Source: Shewanella sp. 10N.286.48.A6
Lineage (GTDB): Bacteria; Pseudomonadota; Gammaproteobacteria; Enterobacterales; Shewanellaceae
Length of the DNA: 64,000 nt
Assembly (NCBI RefSeq): GCF_002873135.1
Contig: NZ_MCVI01000013.1
Location: 47,041 to 111,040, forward strand
Direction: 5' to 3'
In this document: in pieces, positions 48,234 through 56,610 of the stretch
How the letters are laid out: each line of letters begins with the position of its first letter
How positions within the stretch are numbered: position 1 is the stretch's first letter
Translations under genes and position numbers: made by a program
Notes under the pieces: generated by a model
Seen by the model: the letters and a program-made list of their open reading frames with translations, nothing else
Told to the model about the DNA's origin: nothing
The model's database searches: none

Positions 48234-49085
48234 TTAGTTGGTTAATTGTTTGCGGTATTGATGTGGGGTGATTTTAAAATGATGTTTGAATTGCTTGATG
48301 AAATACGACGAGCTTGAAAAGCCTAATTCATAAGAAATATCTGTTACTGATGTGGTCGTTTGGCTTAACAAACGTGCTGCAGTATACAGTTTATGACGGA
48401 TCATATAGTCGGAATAGGGCACTCTAAAGTGGTTTTTAAACACTCTAGAAAAATAAGACGGCGATAGGTGACATAGTTTGGCTGCGTCTTCTAATGACAA
48501 ATTTACCCCCGTGGGTTGAGTTAATTTAGCCATTAATGGAGCGAGTTTTTGGTAACTGTTCGACACATTTAGCGGAGTTTGCTTACTGGTTAAGCTACTT
48601 TTGCCATATTCGCACACTATGGTCACAAGGCTATTGAACAACTGTTTGCAGGTATGACTTTGGGGATTTTCATTAAACTCAGTCAATAACCAGCCTAGTA
48701 ATTGATGAATTTTCTGTTGTACCTCAGTGGAGAAACGCAAATGCAAACCGGTTTTTAATATCTCAGTAAATTGACTTATGGATGGGTGATTGAGGAGCTC
48801 AGGCATAAATTGGACTATATACCAAGATTTAGGACGTGGGTTTAGTACAAAGTTATGGCTTTCCATGGATGGCGTGAACACCGCTTCAAAATCAGCAAGT
48901 AGGCTTTCTCCCTGATGATAGAAATAACTGCCATCAATTTGTTCAAAAAAAATGAACTCATGCACTTGATGAAAGTGCAAAAAGCATGAGTAGCTATCGT
49001 GTTGCAGATAACTGACGTAATGAATTTCAAAGTCGTAACCGTCTTTTATGGAATAAGGTTCGCAGTAAATAGTAGGTTTTTTCAT
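48234..49085 (-). CDS. AraC-family transcriptional regulator
   Basis: Start at ATG 49085 (MKKPTIYCEP), giving 283 residues; the longer reading runs through the operator and into the divergent gene. An N-terminal cupin-like ligand domain (FEIHYVSYLQHDSYSCFLHFHQVHEFIF) is followed by the double helix-turn-helix (SLEDAAKLCHLSPSYFSRVF, then SVTDISYELGFSSSSYFIKQF, ending TPHQYRK). Its position between the P450 set and the divergent dehydrogenase-esterase pair suggests it activates these genes in response to a methylated sugar or another product. A perfect operator lies 12 bases before its start, shared with the dehydrogenase gene. Confidence 0.9.
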   Translation of the reverse strand: MKKPTIYCEPYSIKDGYDFEIHYVSYLQHDSYSCFLHFHQVHEFIFFEQIDGSYFYHQGESLLADFEAVFTPSMESHNFVLNPRPKSWYIVQFMPELLNHPSISQFTEILKTGLHLRFSTEVQQKIHQLLGWLLTEFNENPQSHTCKQLFNSLVTIVCEYGKSSLTSKQTPLNVSNSYQKLAPLMAKLTQPTGVNLSLEDAAKLCHLSPSYFSRVFKNHFRVPYSDYMIRHKLYTAARLLSQTTTSVTDISYELGFSSSSYFIKQFKHHFKITPHQYRKQLTN

Positions 49086-49097
49086 ATCTTTATACTT

Positions 49098-49109
49098 ATT
49101 GTTAACAAT
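49098..49109. promoter_or_regulatory. Regulon operator ATTGTTAACAAT (perfect)
   Basis: A perfect palindrome in the 35-base gap between the divergent AraC and alcohol dehydrogenase genes, placed to control both at once. Confidence 0.75.
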
Positions 49110-49120
49110 TAGGAGTTTAC

Positions 49121-50230
49121 ATGTACAAGGCAAAGGCTGCAATTGCAGACGGTAAAGGGGGGGTCTTTTTTGACACCGTAACCTTAGGTAAGCCAAAGGC
49201 AGGTGAAGTAAAAATAAAAATACAGGCCTCCGGTATTTGCCATACCGATTTGGACTCTATTAAAACTTGGAATAAAAAGTTCATCATTGGTCACGAGGGT
49301 GCGGGCACCGTAGTTGAGCTTGGTGACAATGTAACTGGCTTAGCTATTGGCGATAAGGTAATTTTAAATTGGGCAATTCCATGCGGTGAATGTTTTCAGT
49401 GCCAAGAAGGTAACTTACATATTTGTGAGGTTAATAGTCCTGTAACGGGTGATGGCTTATGCGGACATGCCCATGAGCAAGGTTGCCAACATAATGGTAA
49501 TAGTTTAAGTCGCTCATTTCATTTAGGCACCATGAGTGAATACACCATAGTCAAATCAGCCGCAGTGATAAAAATTGACAGTAATATACCGTTTCCAAGT
49601 GCCAGTATTGTTGGCTGTGGTGTGATGACCGGATATGGCTCAGTGGTTAATGCTGCAAAAGTAAAAGTGGGTTCCACTGTTGCGGTATTAGGCTGTGGCG
49701 GAGTGGGTTTAAATGTTATTCAAGCTGCTGCTATTGCGGGGGCGGCTAAAATCATCGCCATTGATTTAATAGAGTCTCGCTTGCAACAAGCCAAGCAATT
49801 TGGTGCAACTGATATTATAGTGGCCAGTAAAGATGACCCTAACTTGACTGAAATGGTTGCTCAAGTTAAAGCCTTAACACAAGGTCGTGGCGCAGATTAT
49901 GGCTTTGAATGTACCGCTGTTCCAGCTTTAGGTTCAGCGCCATTAGCATTAATAAGAAGTGCCGGTGTAGCTGTACAGGTCAGTGGTATTGAGCAAAAAA
50001 TTGATTTTGATTGTGAGTTGTTTGAATGGGACAAAATTTACATTAATCCGCTGTATGGTCAGTGCAATCCCAAGCTAGATTTTGGTCAAATTATTCAATT
50101 GTATGATGCAGGTAAAATGAAGCTAGATGAGTTGGTCACTAAAACCTATTCATTAGCCGAATTACAACAAGGTTTCGATGACATGTTGGCAGGACGGATT
50201 GCCAAAGGCGTTATCGTGTTTGATGATTAA
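49121..50230 (+). CDS. Zinc alcohol dehydrogenase, class III-like (formaldehyde detoxification candidate)
   Basis: This 369-residue MDR enzyme resembles class III alcohol dehydrogenases (glutathione-dependent formaldehyde dehydrogenase). Catalytic zinc region GICHTDLDS and GHEGAGTVVELG, structural zinc cysteines CGECFQCQEGNLHIC, and NAD motif LGCGGVGLNVIQ are intact. P450 demethylation of 6-O-methyl-galactose yields formaldehyde, so an aldehyde or formaldehyde-oxidising role is attractive. An AGGAG ribosome site lies just before the start. An esterase with a formylglutathione-hydrolase-like serine motif follows by 48 bases. The Gly-Asp loop of true class III enzymes is not fully checked, so another alcohol substrate is possible. 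Confidence 0.83.
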   Translation: MYKAKAAIADGKGGVFFDTVTLGKPKAGEVKIKIQASGICHTDLDSIKTWNKKFIIGHEGAGTVVELGDNVTGLAIGDKVILNWAIPCGECFQCQEGNLHICEVNSPVTGDGLCGHAHEQGCQHNGNSLSRSFHLGTMSEYTIVKSAAVIKIDSNIPFPSASIVGCGVMTGYGSVVNAAKVKVGSTVAVLGCGGVGLNVIQAAAIAGAAKIIAIDLIESRLQQAKQFGATDIIVASKDDPNLTEMVAQVKALTQGRGADYGFECTAVPALGSAPLALIRSAGVAVQVSGIEQKIDFDCELFEWDKIYINPLYGQCNPKLDFGQIIQLYDAGKMKLDELVTKTYSLAELQQGFDDMLAGRIAKGVIVFDD

Positions 50231-50278
50231 CTTAGCCAATCTAGTTAATGGATTATTTATTTATGTAGGGAATGATTA

Positions 50279-51088
50279 ATGACTGTCAAGCGTTTAGAAG
50301 TGTCACCCATTAATTTCTACGGTGATAATTTTGACACGATTACGGCTTATAGCAGCCACCTGAATGGCCGAGGTGATATTAGTGTTTATCGCCAAACAAC
50401 AAAGAGTACCAATGTCCCTATTATCATACTGTTACATGGGGTGTATGGAAGTCATTGGGTGTGGAGCCAGCTAGGTGGAGTAGAGCAGGTCTATACAAAC
50501 CTACGGCAGAAAGGCTTGAGTGAGTTTGTGCTGGTGATGCCATCAGACGGAGGTCACTATGAAGGCAGTGGTTACTTACCATTTAATCATGCGGATTATG
50601 AGGCTTGGATTGTTGAAGATGTCATTTCAGCTGTTATTGACACTCTGCCTATGTGTTCTGATAAATCAAAAATTTATATTTGTGGCTTATCAATGGGCGG
50701 GTATGGCGCATTACGTCTAGGAGCGAAGTATCCTAAAGTGTTTAGTGGTATATCGGCTCATTCATCAATTACCAATATTGAAGATTTTACTGAGTTTGTT
50801 GACCGTGAGACATTAAATTCATTGCAACAAACCACGGATATATATGGCGGAGATGTATTCACCACATTAAATGAAAATCACTCGACATTAGCACCTTTGA
50901 GGTTAGATTGCGGTAAAGAAGACCCGCTTTTTACTGCTAATAGCCGATTAGTAAGGCAACTTATTATGGCCAATATTGACCATACATTCGAAATATTTGA
51001 TGGCGGACATAGTTGGGAGTATTGGCATCAGCATGTGGTAAAGACGTTTGAATTTTTTGCCCATATAGAGAAAAGCAATAATGCTTGA
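50279..51088 (+). CDS. Esterase-D-like alpha/beta hydrolase
   Basis: This 269-residue hydrolase has the oxyanion segment LLHGVYGSHWVW, the nucleophile elbow GLSMGGYGA with Ser138, and a C-terminal DGGHSWEYW holding the catalytic His; CGKEDPLF likely carries the acid. These are features of the esterase D/S-formylglutathione hydrolase group. Together with the dehydrogenase upstream it could complete a formaldehyde-to-formate route, or it could remove acyl groups from algal sugars. There is no signal peptide, which favours a cytoplasmic role. It is the second gene of the pair controlled from 49098. Confidence 0.78.
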   Translation: MTVKRLEVSPINFYGDNFDTITAYSSHLNGRGDISVYRQTTKSTNVPIIILLHGVYGSHWVWSQLGGVEQVYTNLRQKGLSEFVLVMPSDGGHYEGSGYLPFNHADYEAWIVEDVISAVIDTLPMCSDKSKIYICGLSMGGYGALRLGAKYPKVFSGISAHSSITNIEDFTEFVDRETLNSLQQTTDIYGGDVFTTLNENHSTLAPLRLDCGKEDPLFTANSRLVRQLIMANIDHTFEIFDGGHSWEYWHQHVVKTFEFFAHIEKSNNA

Positions 51089-51305
51089 AATTCATATCAG
51101 GCACCCTTAAGGTTTCCATACCCGCTACCCTCGAGTTTTCCTAACAGTCACCCTTGAGATCTTTAATCAAGGGGCTGCCTTTACCTTTTGTTGTGGTCAA
51201 CCGATATTGGCCATGCTCTTAGAGTTTAACCAGAATATTCGTCCTGTGTGGCTGGATGTTAGCCTACATCATATTGATGGACCCTGAACTGATAGTAATA
51301 CTCAA

Positions 51306-51540
51306 TTATGTATTGAGTAATTCACCTTGCGGACTATATACCCAGATATTATTGATGTTGTTATGAAACATCATGAAGCGGCGCTCCTTGGCATCCATAG
51401 CATATCCATGACAAATTAGACTGGGTATTGGGCTGGGTTAAGCTTGCCCCAATGTGCATCCACCTAGAATGTAAACTCTCCGTGACCAATAATTTTGCCG
51501 TGAGGGGCCAGTCCATTAATGGGAATGGCATGTTGAGTAA
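51306..51540 (-). pseudogene. Remnant of a propeller-like (NHL/6-bladed) protein
   Basis: The minus strand reads HAIPINGLAPHGKIIGHGE, a stop, VDAHWGKLNPAQYPV, another stop, and after a one-base shift CHGYAMDAKERRFMMFHNNI then NNIWVYSPQGELLNT before a final stop. The pieces run in a sensible order and look like NHL-type propeller blades of sugar-locus proteins. The frame is broken at least three times, so the gene is dead. The family match is tentative. Confidence 0.4.
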
Positions 51541-51576
51541 GCGTCTGGTTTGCAGTCTTGGTTTTTTCTTATGATA

Positions 51577-51606
51577 AAACCGCTCAAATAATGTTTTAAG
51601 CGGTTT
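51577..51606 (-). terminator. Terminator of the PhyH-like gene
   Basis: AAACCGCT and AGCGGTTT form a stem about 30 bases past the stop codon on the minus strand, and on that strand it is followed by a T-rich stretch. Confidence 0.65.
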
Positions 51607-51637
51607 GGATTAATTTATCTGAAAGGCTACAAATGGA

Positions 51638-52393
51638 TTAACTGGCTTGCCAATTCAAAATGGCATCATCTTCTACTCGGTTTAATGGGTAGTAGACTGC
51701 TTCGTTTTCAATAAACGATTGATTACTGATAGCATTGTAAGCGCTAATCATGCTCCAGCGAGGTTGTGCTGAACGGTTTTGGTTGGATTTATGTAATAAA
51801 TTACAGTGGAAGAATAATACATCTCCAGGTTCAAGTTCGACATTAACAAGAGGATGATATTTCATCGCTTCTTCTACGAATTCCATTGCCGCGCCTTTTT
51901 GGTCACCGGTTTTGTTGTGGTCTAAACGACCTAAGTGATGTGAGCCTTTTAGTACCTGTAAGCAACCATTTTCTTGGGTTGCCTTATTAATAGCAATCAT
52001 GCAACTGATCGCTTTGGGATAAAGCATGAAGTTGTCGCGGTGCCAGTAACCAAAGTCTTGATGCCATTCCCATGCGCCGCCCACAAAGGGCTCCTTCATC
52101 ATAATTTTTGTACTAGTGTGGTAAACCTCTTCACCTATTAACGTTTGACATACATCCACTAAGCGTCGGCCGCGAGAAAACATGCTGTAAAAATCGTCGC
52201 CGGTTTTTTGCCATAAACACACTTTACTGATAGCGCCTTGTGCATCTTTTTTATCCCATGCTCGCTTATACAATGACTCATCGTTAAATGCGGCTTGTTG
52301 TAATCGAGAAATTTCTTCCTGCGAATAGTAGCCTTTCATAATCAAATATCCATTTTGATTAAATTGCGTAATTTGTTCGGCGGTGATTGTCAT
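51638..52393 (-). CDS. Phytanoyl-CoA dioxygenase (PhyH)-like Fe(II)/2-oxoglutarate oxygenase
   Basis: This 251-residue oxygenase has the iron triad His111-x-Asp113 (WHQDFGYWH) and distal His201 (LLHKSNQNRS), with an Arg eight residues or so beyond that can bind 2-oxoglutarate. The N-terminus (ITAEQITQFNQNGYLIMKG) is typical for PhyH-like proteins. Members act on many small molecules, not only phytanoyl-CoA, and bacterial ones sit in sugar or osmolyte loci. A perfect operator is 36 bases upstream, so it shares the agar regulon. The substrate is unknown; a methylated or oxidised galactose derivative is one possibility. Confidence 0.85.
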   Translation of the reverse strand: MTITAEQITQFNQNGYLIMKGYYSQEEISRLQQAAFNDESLYKRAWDKKDAQGAISKVCLWQKTGDDFYSMFSRGRRLVDVCQTLIGEEVYHTSTKIMMKEPFVGGAWEWHQDFGYWHRDNFMLYPKAISCMIAINKATQENGCLQVLKGSHHLGRLDHNKTGDQKGAAMEFVEEAMKYHPLVNVELEPGDVLFFHCNLLHKSNQNRSAQPRWSMISAYNAISNQSFIENEAVYYPLNRVEDDAILNWQAS

Positions 52394-52428
52394 ATGCTAT
52401 TGTCCATAACTGATTGTGGTTAATGATT

Positions 52429-52440
52429 ATTGTTAACAAT
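52429..52440. promoter_or_regulatory. Regulon operator ATTGTTAACAAT (perfect)
   Basis: A perfect palindrome between the divergent PhyH-like and IclR genes. On the minus strand a TTGAAA lies at a suitable distance, so the palindrome would overlap the -10 of the PhyH-like gene. Confidence 0.72.
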
Positions 52441-52608
52441 AATCATGGATGATGTTGAAGATTTCAACTAGAATTTATATAAAAATATGACATTTATATA
52501 TGAATATTTATGGTTCTATTAAGTCACTGTTTTATTAGTTTATTGTTATTTCTTAGTGCTGAAAATATTTTTTTGTTCATATTAGAATATGTGATTAAAG
52601 GAGCCAAA

Positions 52609-53379
52609 GTGAAAGATAAAACAAGCCAAAAATATGCAGTACCGGCATTAGATAAAGGGTTGGATATACTTGAGTTTTTGGTTAGTCATGCTATGCCTTG
52701 CAACCAAAGTGAGATAGCGGCGGGTGTTGGGCGTGGCCCAAATGAGATTTATAGAGTACTTGTTAGATTGGAAAAGCGTGGTTATGTTCAACGCCACCCC
52801 ACAACAGGTCGATATGAATTATCGCTAAAGTTGTATCATCTCTCTAGAAACATTTCGCCTATGGATAGAGTTCGACAATCAGCGTTACCTTATATGGAAG
52901 ATCTAGCTGTAAGTACTGGTCAGTCTTGTTATTTAAGTATGCTGTATCAAAGCCAAGCGATGGTAATTGTTTATGCTAGAAGCACCAGTGCTATTCACTT
53001 AAGCATTGCTGAAGGTGCAATGTTTCGTCTTAGCCAATCAACAGCGGGAAAATTATTACTAGCCAATAGTAATGAAGAAGTACAGACGATGTTAATTGAG
53101 CATGATCCGACATTTTGCCACTGGGGCCCGTCTGAACGAAGTTATTTAACGACAGAGTTAGCAGCTTTAAGACAATCTGGATTTATTGTGCAGCCAAACA
53201 GTTTACTGACAGGAGTAAAAGATTATTCCGTACTTATTGGCCAACCAAATGCAAAAGTCATTGCGGCTTTAAGTATGTCCACTTTTGAAATGCAAACTGA
53301 TGAAGTTAATCGTTCGCATGACCTGCTTGAATCACTATTTAAAACGGCAAGTCAAATTACTAGGTTGATTGCGGAATAA
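52609..53379 (+). CDS. IclR-family transcriptional regulator
   Basis: Start taken at GTG 52609, which has AAAGGAG 5 bases before it; earlier in-frame starts add a non-conserved hydrophobic leader. The 256-residue protein has a winged helix (ALDKGLDILEFLVSHAMPCNQSEIA, then GRGPNEIYRVLVRLEKRGYV) and the IclR effector domain (FRLSQSTAGKLLLA, GFIVQPNSLLTGVKDYSVLI). It probably controls the GMC oxidoreductase operon downstream, the PhyH-like gene, or both. IclR proteins often respond to sugar acids or ketones. Confidence 0.9.
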   Translation: MKDKTSQKYAVPALDKGLDILEFLVSHAMPCNQSEIAAGVGRGPNEIYRVLVRLEKRGYVQRHPTTGRYELSLKLYHLSRNISPMDRVRQSALPYMEDLAVSTGQSCYLSMLYQSQAMVIVYARSTSAIHLSIAEGAMFRLSQSTAGKLLLANSNEEVQTMLIEHDPTFCHWGPSERSYLTTELAALRQSGFIVQPNSLLTGVKDYSVLIGQPNAKVIAALSMSTFEMQTDEVNRSHDLLESLFKTASQITRLIAE

Positions 53380-53393
53380 AACACGCTTGCGAC

Positions 53394-53405
53394 ATTGTAG
53401 ACAAT
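53394..53405. promoter_or_regulatory. Regulon operator, altered centre (ATTGTAGACAAT)
   Basis: The two five-base arms ATTGT/ACAAT are perfect; only the two central bases differ. It lies 119 bases upstream of the Tat subunit gene, just after the iclR stop, and supports the consensus ATTGTNNACAAT. Confidence 0.55.
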
Positions 53406-53523
53406 AAACAATTTAAACGTTATGGTATTATCACATTATTATTTTACTAGGTTATAAGAGTTGCTGTTAGATAGCTGATAACGCTTTCTGAATTCTTATC
53501 TGTGTTTCATGGATGGTATTGGT

Positions 53524-54057
53524 ATGAATAGGCGACAATTTTTAATCAACCTTTCTGTTGCTTTAGGTTGTAGTGTTGTTTCAATCGAGAACATGGTTGT
53601 TGCGGCTACATCTGCGTTTGATAGTGAAACAATGAAGGCAGGTTTTACTGAAAAGCAATTGGAATGTATTAAGTTAATAAGCGATATCATTATTCCTCAT
53701 ACGGATACACCCAGCGCTAGCGAAGCCGATGCGCACTTGTATGTTGACTATTACGTTCATCATTTTATGACCCCTGATGAACAAAATAAATTTGTTGGCC
53801 AGTTTGATAATTTATTTAATGCTAATCCAAGTTTCTTAGATCTGTCAGCCAATCAACAGGTTAACTTAATAGAAACAATTGATGGTGATATGTACCAAGG
53901 TTCTGAGCAAAGTACATTCTATCGTAAGCTTAAACAACTGATTGTAATTGGTTATTACACTTCAAAAATCGGTGCTACTCAGGCGTTAAACTTCGATCCT
54001 ATTCCCGGGCCATATCAAGAAATTAAGTTAAATCAAGTTGGCGGCGTTTGGTTTTAA
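53524..54057 (+). CDS. Gluconate 2-dehydrogenase subunit 3-like Tat protein (GMC partner)
   Basis: Start placed at ATG 53524 (MNRRQFLINL), with GGATGG 7 bases before; five residues fewer than the longest reading. The protein has 177 residues. NRRQFL is a twin-arginine motif followed by a hydrophobic segment to VVAA. The body (TEKQLECIKLISDIIIPHTDTPSASEADAH) fits the gluconate 2-dehydrogenase subunit 3/LacC-type small subunit. Such subunits carry their GMC partner across the membrane by hitch-hiking, and the GMC gene 25 bases downstream indeed lacks a signal. Together they resemble the periplasmic glucoside 3-dehydrogenase complex. Confidence 0.82.
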   Translation: MNRRQFLINLSVALGCSVVSIENMVVAATSAFDSETMKAGFTEKQLECIKLISDIIIPHTDTPSASEADAHLYVDYYVHHFMTPDEQNKFVGQFDNLFNANPSFLDLSANQQVNLIETIDGDMYQGSEQSTFYRKLKQLIVIGYYTSKIGATQALNFDPIPGPYQEIKLNQVGGVWF

Positions 54058-54082
54058 CTGCTGACAAAATCAGGAAAAATTA

Positions 54083-55795
54083 ATGAATTATGATGTCATT
54101 GTTGTCGGCTCAGGAATGTCTGGGGGAATTGCGGCAAAAGAGTTTTGTGAGAAAGGATATAAAACTTTGGTATTGGATCGGGGGGAACCTATTGAACATG
54201 GTCAATATAAAACGGAAGGGTTAGCACCTTGGCAAATGCCTTTTCGGGGGGAAGTGTTGCAAGAGTTTAAATTACAGCAGCACATACAGAAAAATATATA
54301 CATCTATAGTGACTTTACCAAGCACCATTTAATTAATGATCTTGAAAATCCTTATATCCAAAAACAACCATTTATTTGGTATCGAAGTGCCACTGTCGGA
54401 GGTAAATCATTAATTTGGGGTAGACAGAGTTACCGTTGGTGCGAACAGGACTTTAAAGCAAATAAGCAAGATGGTTATGGTGTAGATTGGCCTATACGAT
54501 ACCGTGATATCGCCCCTTGGTATGACTATATAGAGCCTTTTGTTGGTATCTCAGGTAGCTATGAAAATTTGCCTCAACTACCAGATGGTAAATTTTTACC
54601 GCCTCAGCCTTTAAATGTGGTTGAACGAGATATGAAAGCCAAGGTTGAGGAAGCCTTTCCTGAACGGAAATTTATTCCTGCACGAATGGCTAATTTAACC
54701 CAAGCAAGTAAGATTCATACCGACTTAGGGAGAGGGCAGTGCCAAGCCAGAAGTGAGTGCCCTAGAGGGTGTTCTTTTGGGGGTTATTACTCTTCTAACT
54801 CGGCGGCCTTACCTGCGGCAAAACGGACTGGAAACCTAACGCTTATCGCCAATGCTCAAGTGCAAGAGGTGCTCTATGATGACGTAGACCGTAGAGCAAC
54901 AGGGATTCGTTATGTTGATAATAAAACAGGAAAATCGCACAGTATCAATGCGAAAGTCGTATTTATGTGTGCTTCTACCTTAGGCTCAATTCAAATCCTA
55001 CTCAATTCTAAATCGACTACATTTCCCAATGGTATTGGTAATCGATATGACATTCTGGGACGTTACATTATGGATCATTGTGGCGGCGGTGGCGCCAGCG
55101 GCAAAATACCTGGTTATTTAGACGATTATTATAAAGGTCGCCGTCCAGGAGGGGTATATATACCGCGGTTTAGAAACCTTGAAAATACGTTATCAATTAC
55201 TAAATCTACCAATAACCAGACTAAAAACGGTTTTTTACGTGGTTATGGTTTTCAAGGCGGTGCCAGTCGCAGTGGTTGGCAATGGGCTAAGAATGGTCAA
55301 GGGATCGGTGCTGACTTTAAAGCGAAAGTCAGCCAGCCGGGTAATTGGTATTTCAGTATGTGGGGCTTTGGTGAAGTCTTGCCACGCTATGAGAATCGCG
55401 TGACTTTGCATCCGACTAAAACTGACCTGTGGGGCTTGCCTTTATTGGTAACAGACGTGACTTACCAGCAAAATGAAATAAACATGGTAGATGATATGAC
55501 CGCTACGGCAGTTGAAATTTTAACCGCGGCGGGTCTTGAAGATATTAAAGGATTTGAAGGATATGCACCGCCAGGTGGTGCAATTCATGAAATGGGCGGA
55601 TGTTGTATGGGGGTAGAGGCTAAAACCTCTTATCTTAATAAATGGAATCAATGTCATGAAGTGGCCAATTTGTTTGTGACCGATGGCGCTGCATTTTCAT
55701 CAACGTCTTGTGTTAATCCTTCTATTACTTTTATGGCGATGACTGCTAGATCTGTTGATTATGCAGATAAACAGTTAAAGGCTGGGTTGCTTTAA
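54083..55795 (+). CDS. GMC-family sugar oxidoreductase (large FAD subunit)
   Basis: This 570-residue FAD enzyme starts with VIVVGSGMSGGIAAKEF, has the FAD-anchoring VGGKSLIWGRQSYRW, and a C-terminal half with HEMGGCCMG (catalytic His) and SSTSCVNPSITFMAM (Asn). With the Tat small subunit it matches membrane-linked sugar dehydrogenases of the gluconate, sorbitol or glucoside-3-dehydrogenase type that pass electrons to cytochrome c. No cytochrome gene is adjacent, so the electron acceptor is encoded elsewhere. The RGQCQARSECPRGCSFGG stretch is rich in cysteine and characteristic of this subgroup. Substrate: probably a galactose or anhydrogalactose unit, by context only. Confidence 0.86.
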   Translation: MNYDVIVVGSGMSGGIAAKEFCEKGYKTLVLDRGEPIEHGQYKTEGLAPWQMPFRGEVLQEFKLQQHIQKNIYIYSDFTKHHLINDLENPYIQKQPFIWYRSATVGGKSLIWGRQSYRWCEQDFKANKQDGYGVDWPIRYRDIAPWYDYIEPFVGISGSYENLPQLPDGKFLPPQPLNVVERDMKAKVEEAFPERKFIPARMANLTQASKIHTDLGRGQCQARSECPRGCSFGGYYSSNSAALPAAKRTGNLTLIANAQVQEVLYDDVDRRATGIRYVDNKTGKSHSINAKVVFMCASTLGSIQILLNSKSTTFPNGIGNRYDILGRYIMDHCGGGGASGKIPGYLDDYYKGRRPGGVYIPRFRNLENTLSITKSTNNQTKNGFLRGYGFQGGASRSGWQWAKNGQGIGADFKAKVSQPGNWYFSMWGFGEVLPRYENRVTLHPTKTDLWGLPLLVTDVTYQQNEINMVDDMTATAVEILTAAGLEDIKGFEGYAPPGGAIHEMGGCCMGVEAKTSYLNKWNQCHEVANLFVTDGAAFSSTSCVNPSITFMAMTARSVDYADKQLKAGLL

Positions 55796-55842
55796 GCTAT
55801 TAAAACAAGAGGTTAATAGAATTATTTAGGGTGGGAAGTAGT

Positions 55843-56610
55843 ATGGTTTTATCTCGTTATTTTTTGTTAATTATTGGCTTTAGCTTGATGCTTTTGAATA
55901 ACCATACATTATCAGCCAAGCAATTTAACGTCTTGTTATTTACTAAAACAGCCGGGTGGCATCACCAAAGTATTTTAGAGGGAGTGAATGCCATGAAGGT
56001 GTTGGCTGAAAAGCATCACTTTGATTATGAATGGCATGAAGATGCTAACCAATTTAATGATAAAAATTTAGCGCGCTTTGATGTGATTATATTTTTAAAT
56101 ACCACAGGCGATATCCTTAATCTGGCGCAACAACAAGCCATGAAGTCATTTATTCAAGCCGGTAAGGGCTTTGTTGGGATCCATTCTGCATCTGATACGG
56201 AGTATCAATGGACCTGGTATACCCAGTTAGTTGGTAGAATGTTTGTGATCCACCCAGCTATTCAAACCGCTAAAATTAATGTCATTGCTACTGAGTTTCC
56301 GGGGGTCGAATTGATGCCAGAAAACTTTTTTTGGACTGATGAATATTATCAATTTAGCGAACCATACTCCGATAAGTTGAAATATATTCTCAGCGTTGAT
56401 GAAACCTCTTACCAAGCCAATGCCCAATGGGGGGAACTCAAAGTTAACGGCATGGGGGAGTTTCATCCACTATCTTGGTATCAAGAGTTTGAGGGTGGCC
56501 GCTCTTTTTATACTGCACTAGGGCATTTATCAGCAACTTACCAAGACCCTATGTTTTTACAGCATCTCTATGGAGGCATTTATTGGGCTGCAACTGGTAA
56601 TGGACTTTAA
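55843..56610 (+). CDS. ThuA-like exported protein
   Basis: Start taken at ATG 55843 after GGGAAG; a GTG four codons upstream is possible. The 255-residue protein has a signal peptide (to about LSA-K) and the ThuA/trehalose-utilisation fold (LLFTKTAGWHHQSILEG, FDVIIFLNTTGDIL, FIQAGKGFVGIHSASDTEY, GRSFYTALGH). ThuA-type proteins occur with GMC sugar dehydrogenases in the 3-keto-disaccharide pathway of rhizobia. Here the exported form beside an exported GMC complex suggests action on an oxidised sugar in the periplasm. It is the last gene of the operon and of the agar locus. Confidence 0.83.
   Translation: MVLSRYFLLIIGFSLMLLNNHTLSAKQFNVLLFTKTAGWHHQSILEGVNAMKVLAEKHHFDYEWHEDANQFNDKNLARFDVIIFLNTTGDILNLAQQQAMKSFIQAGKGFVGIHSASDTEYQWTWYTQLVGRMFVIHPAIQTAKINVIATEFPGVELMPENFFWTDEYYQFSEPYSDKLKYILSVDETSYQANAQWGELKVNGMGEFHPLSWYQEFEGGRSFYTALGHLSATYQDPMFLQHLYGGIYWAATGNGL

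Larger units (their letters stand above)
51089..51637. other. Intergenic region with a decayed gene
   Basis: No intact gene lies in these 549 bases. The minus strand carries a broken propeller-like coding stretch (51306-51540) and the terminator of the PhyH-like gene (51577-51606). A weak hairpin CCCTTGA/TCAAGGG near 51142-51167 may end the esterase transcript. Confidence 0.5.
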
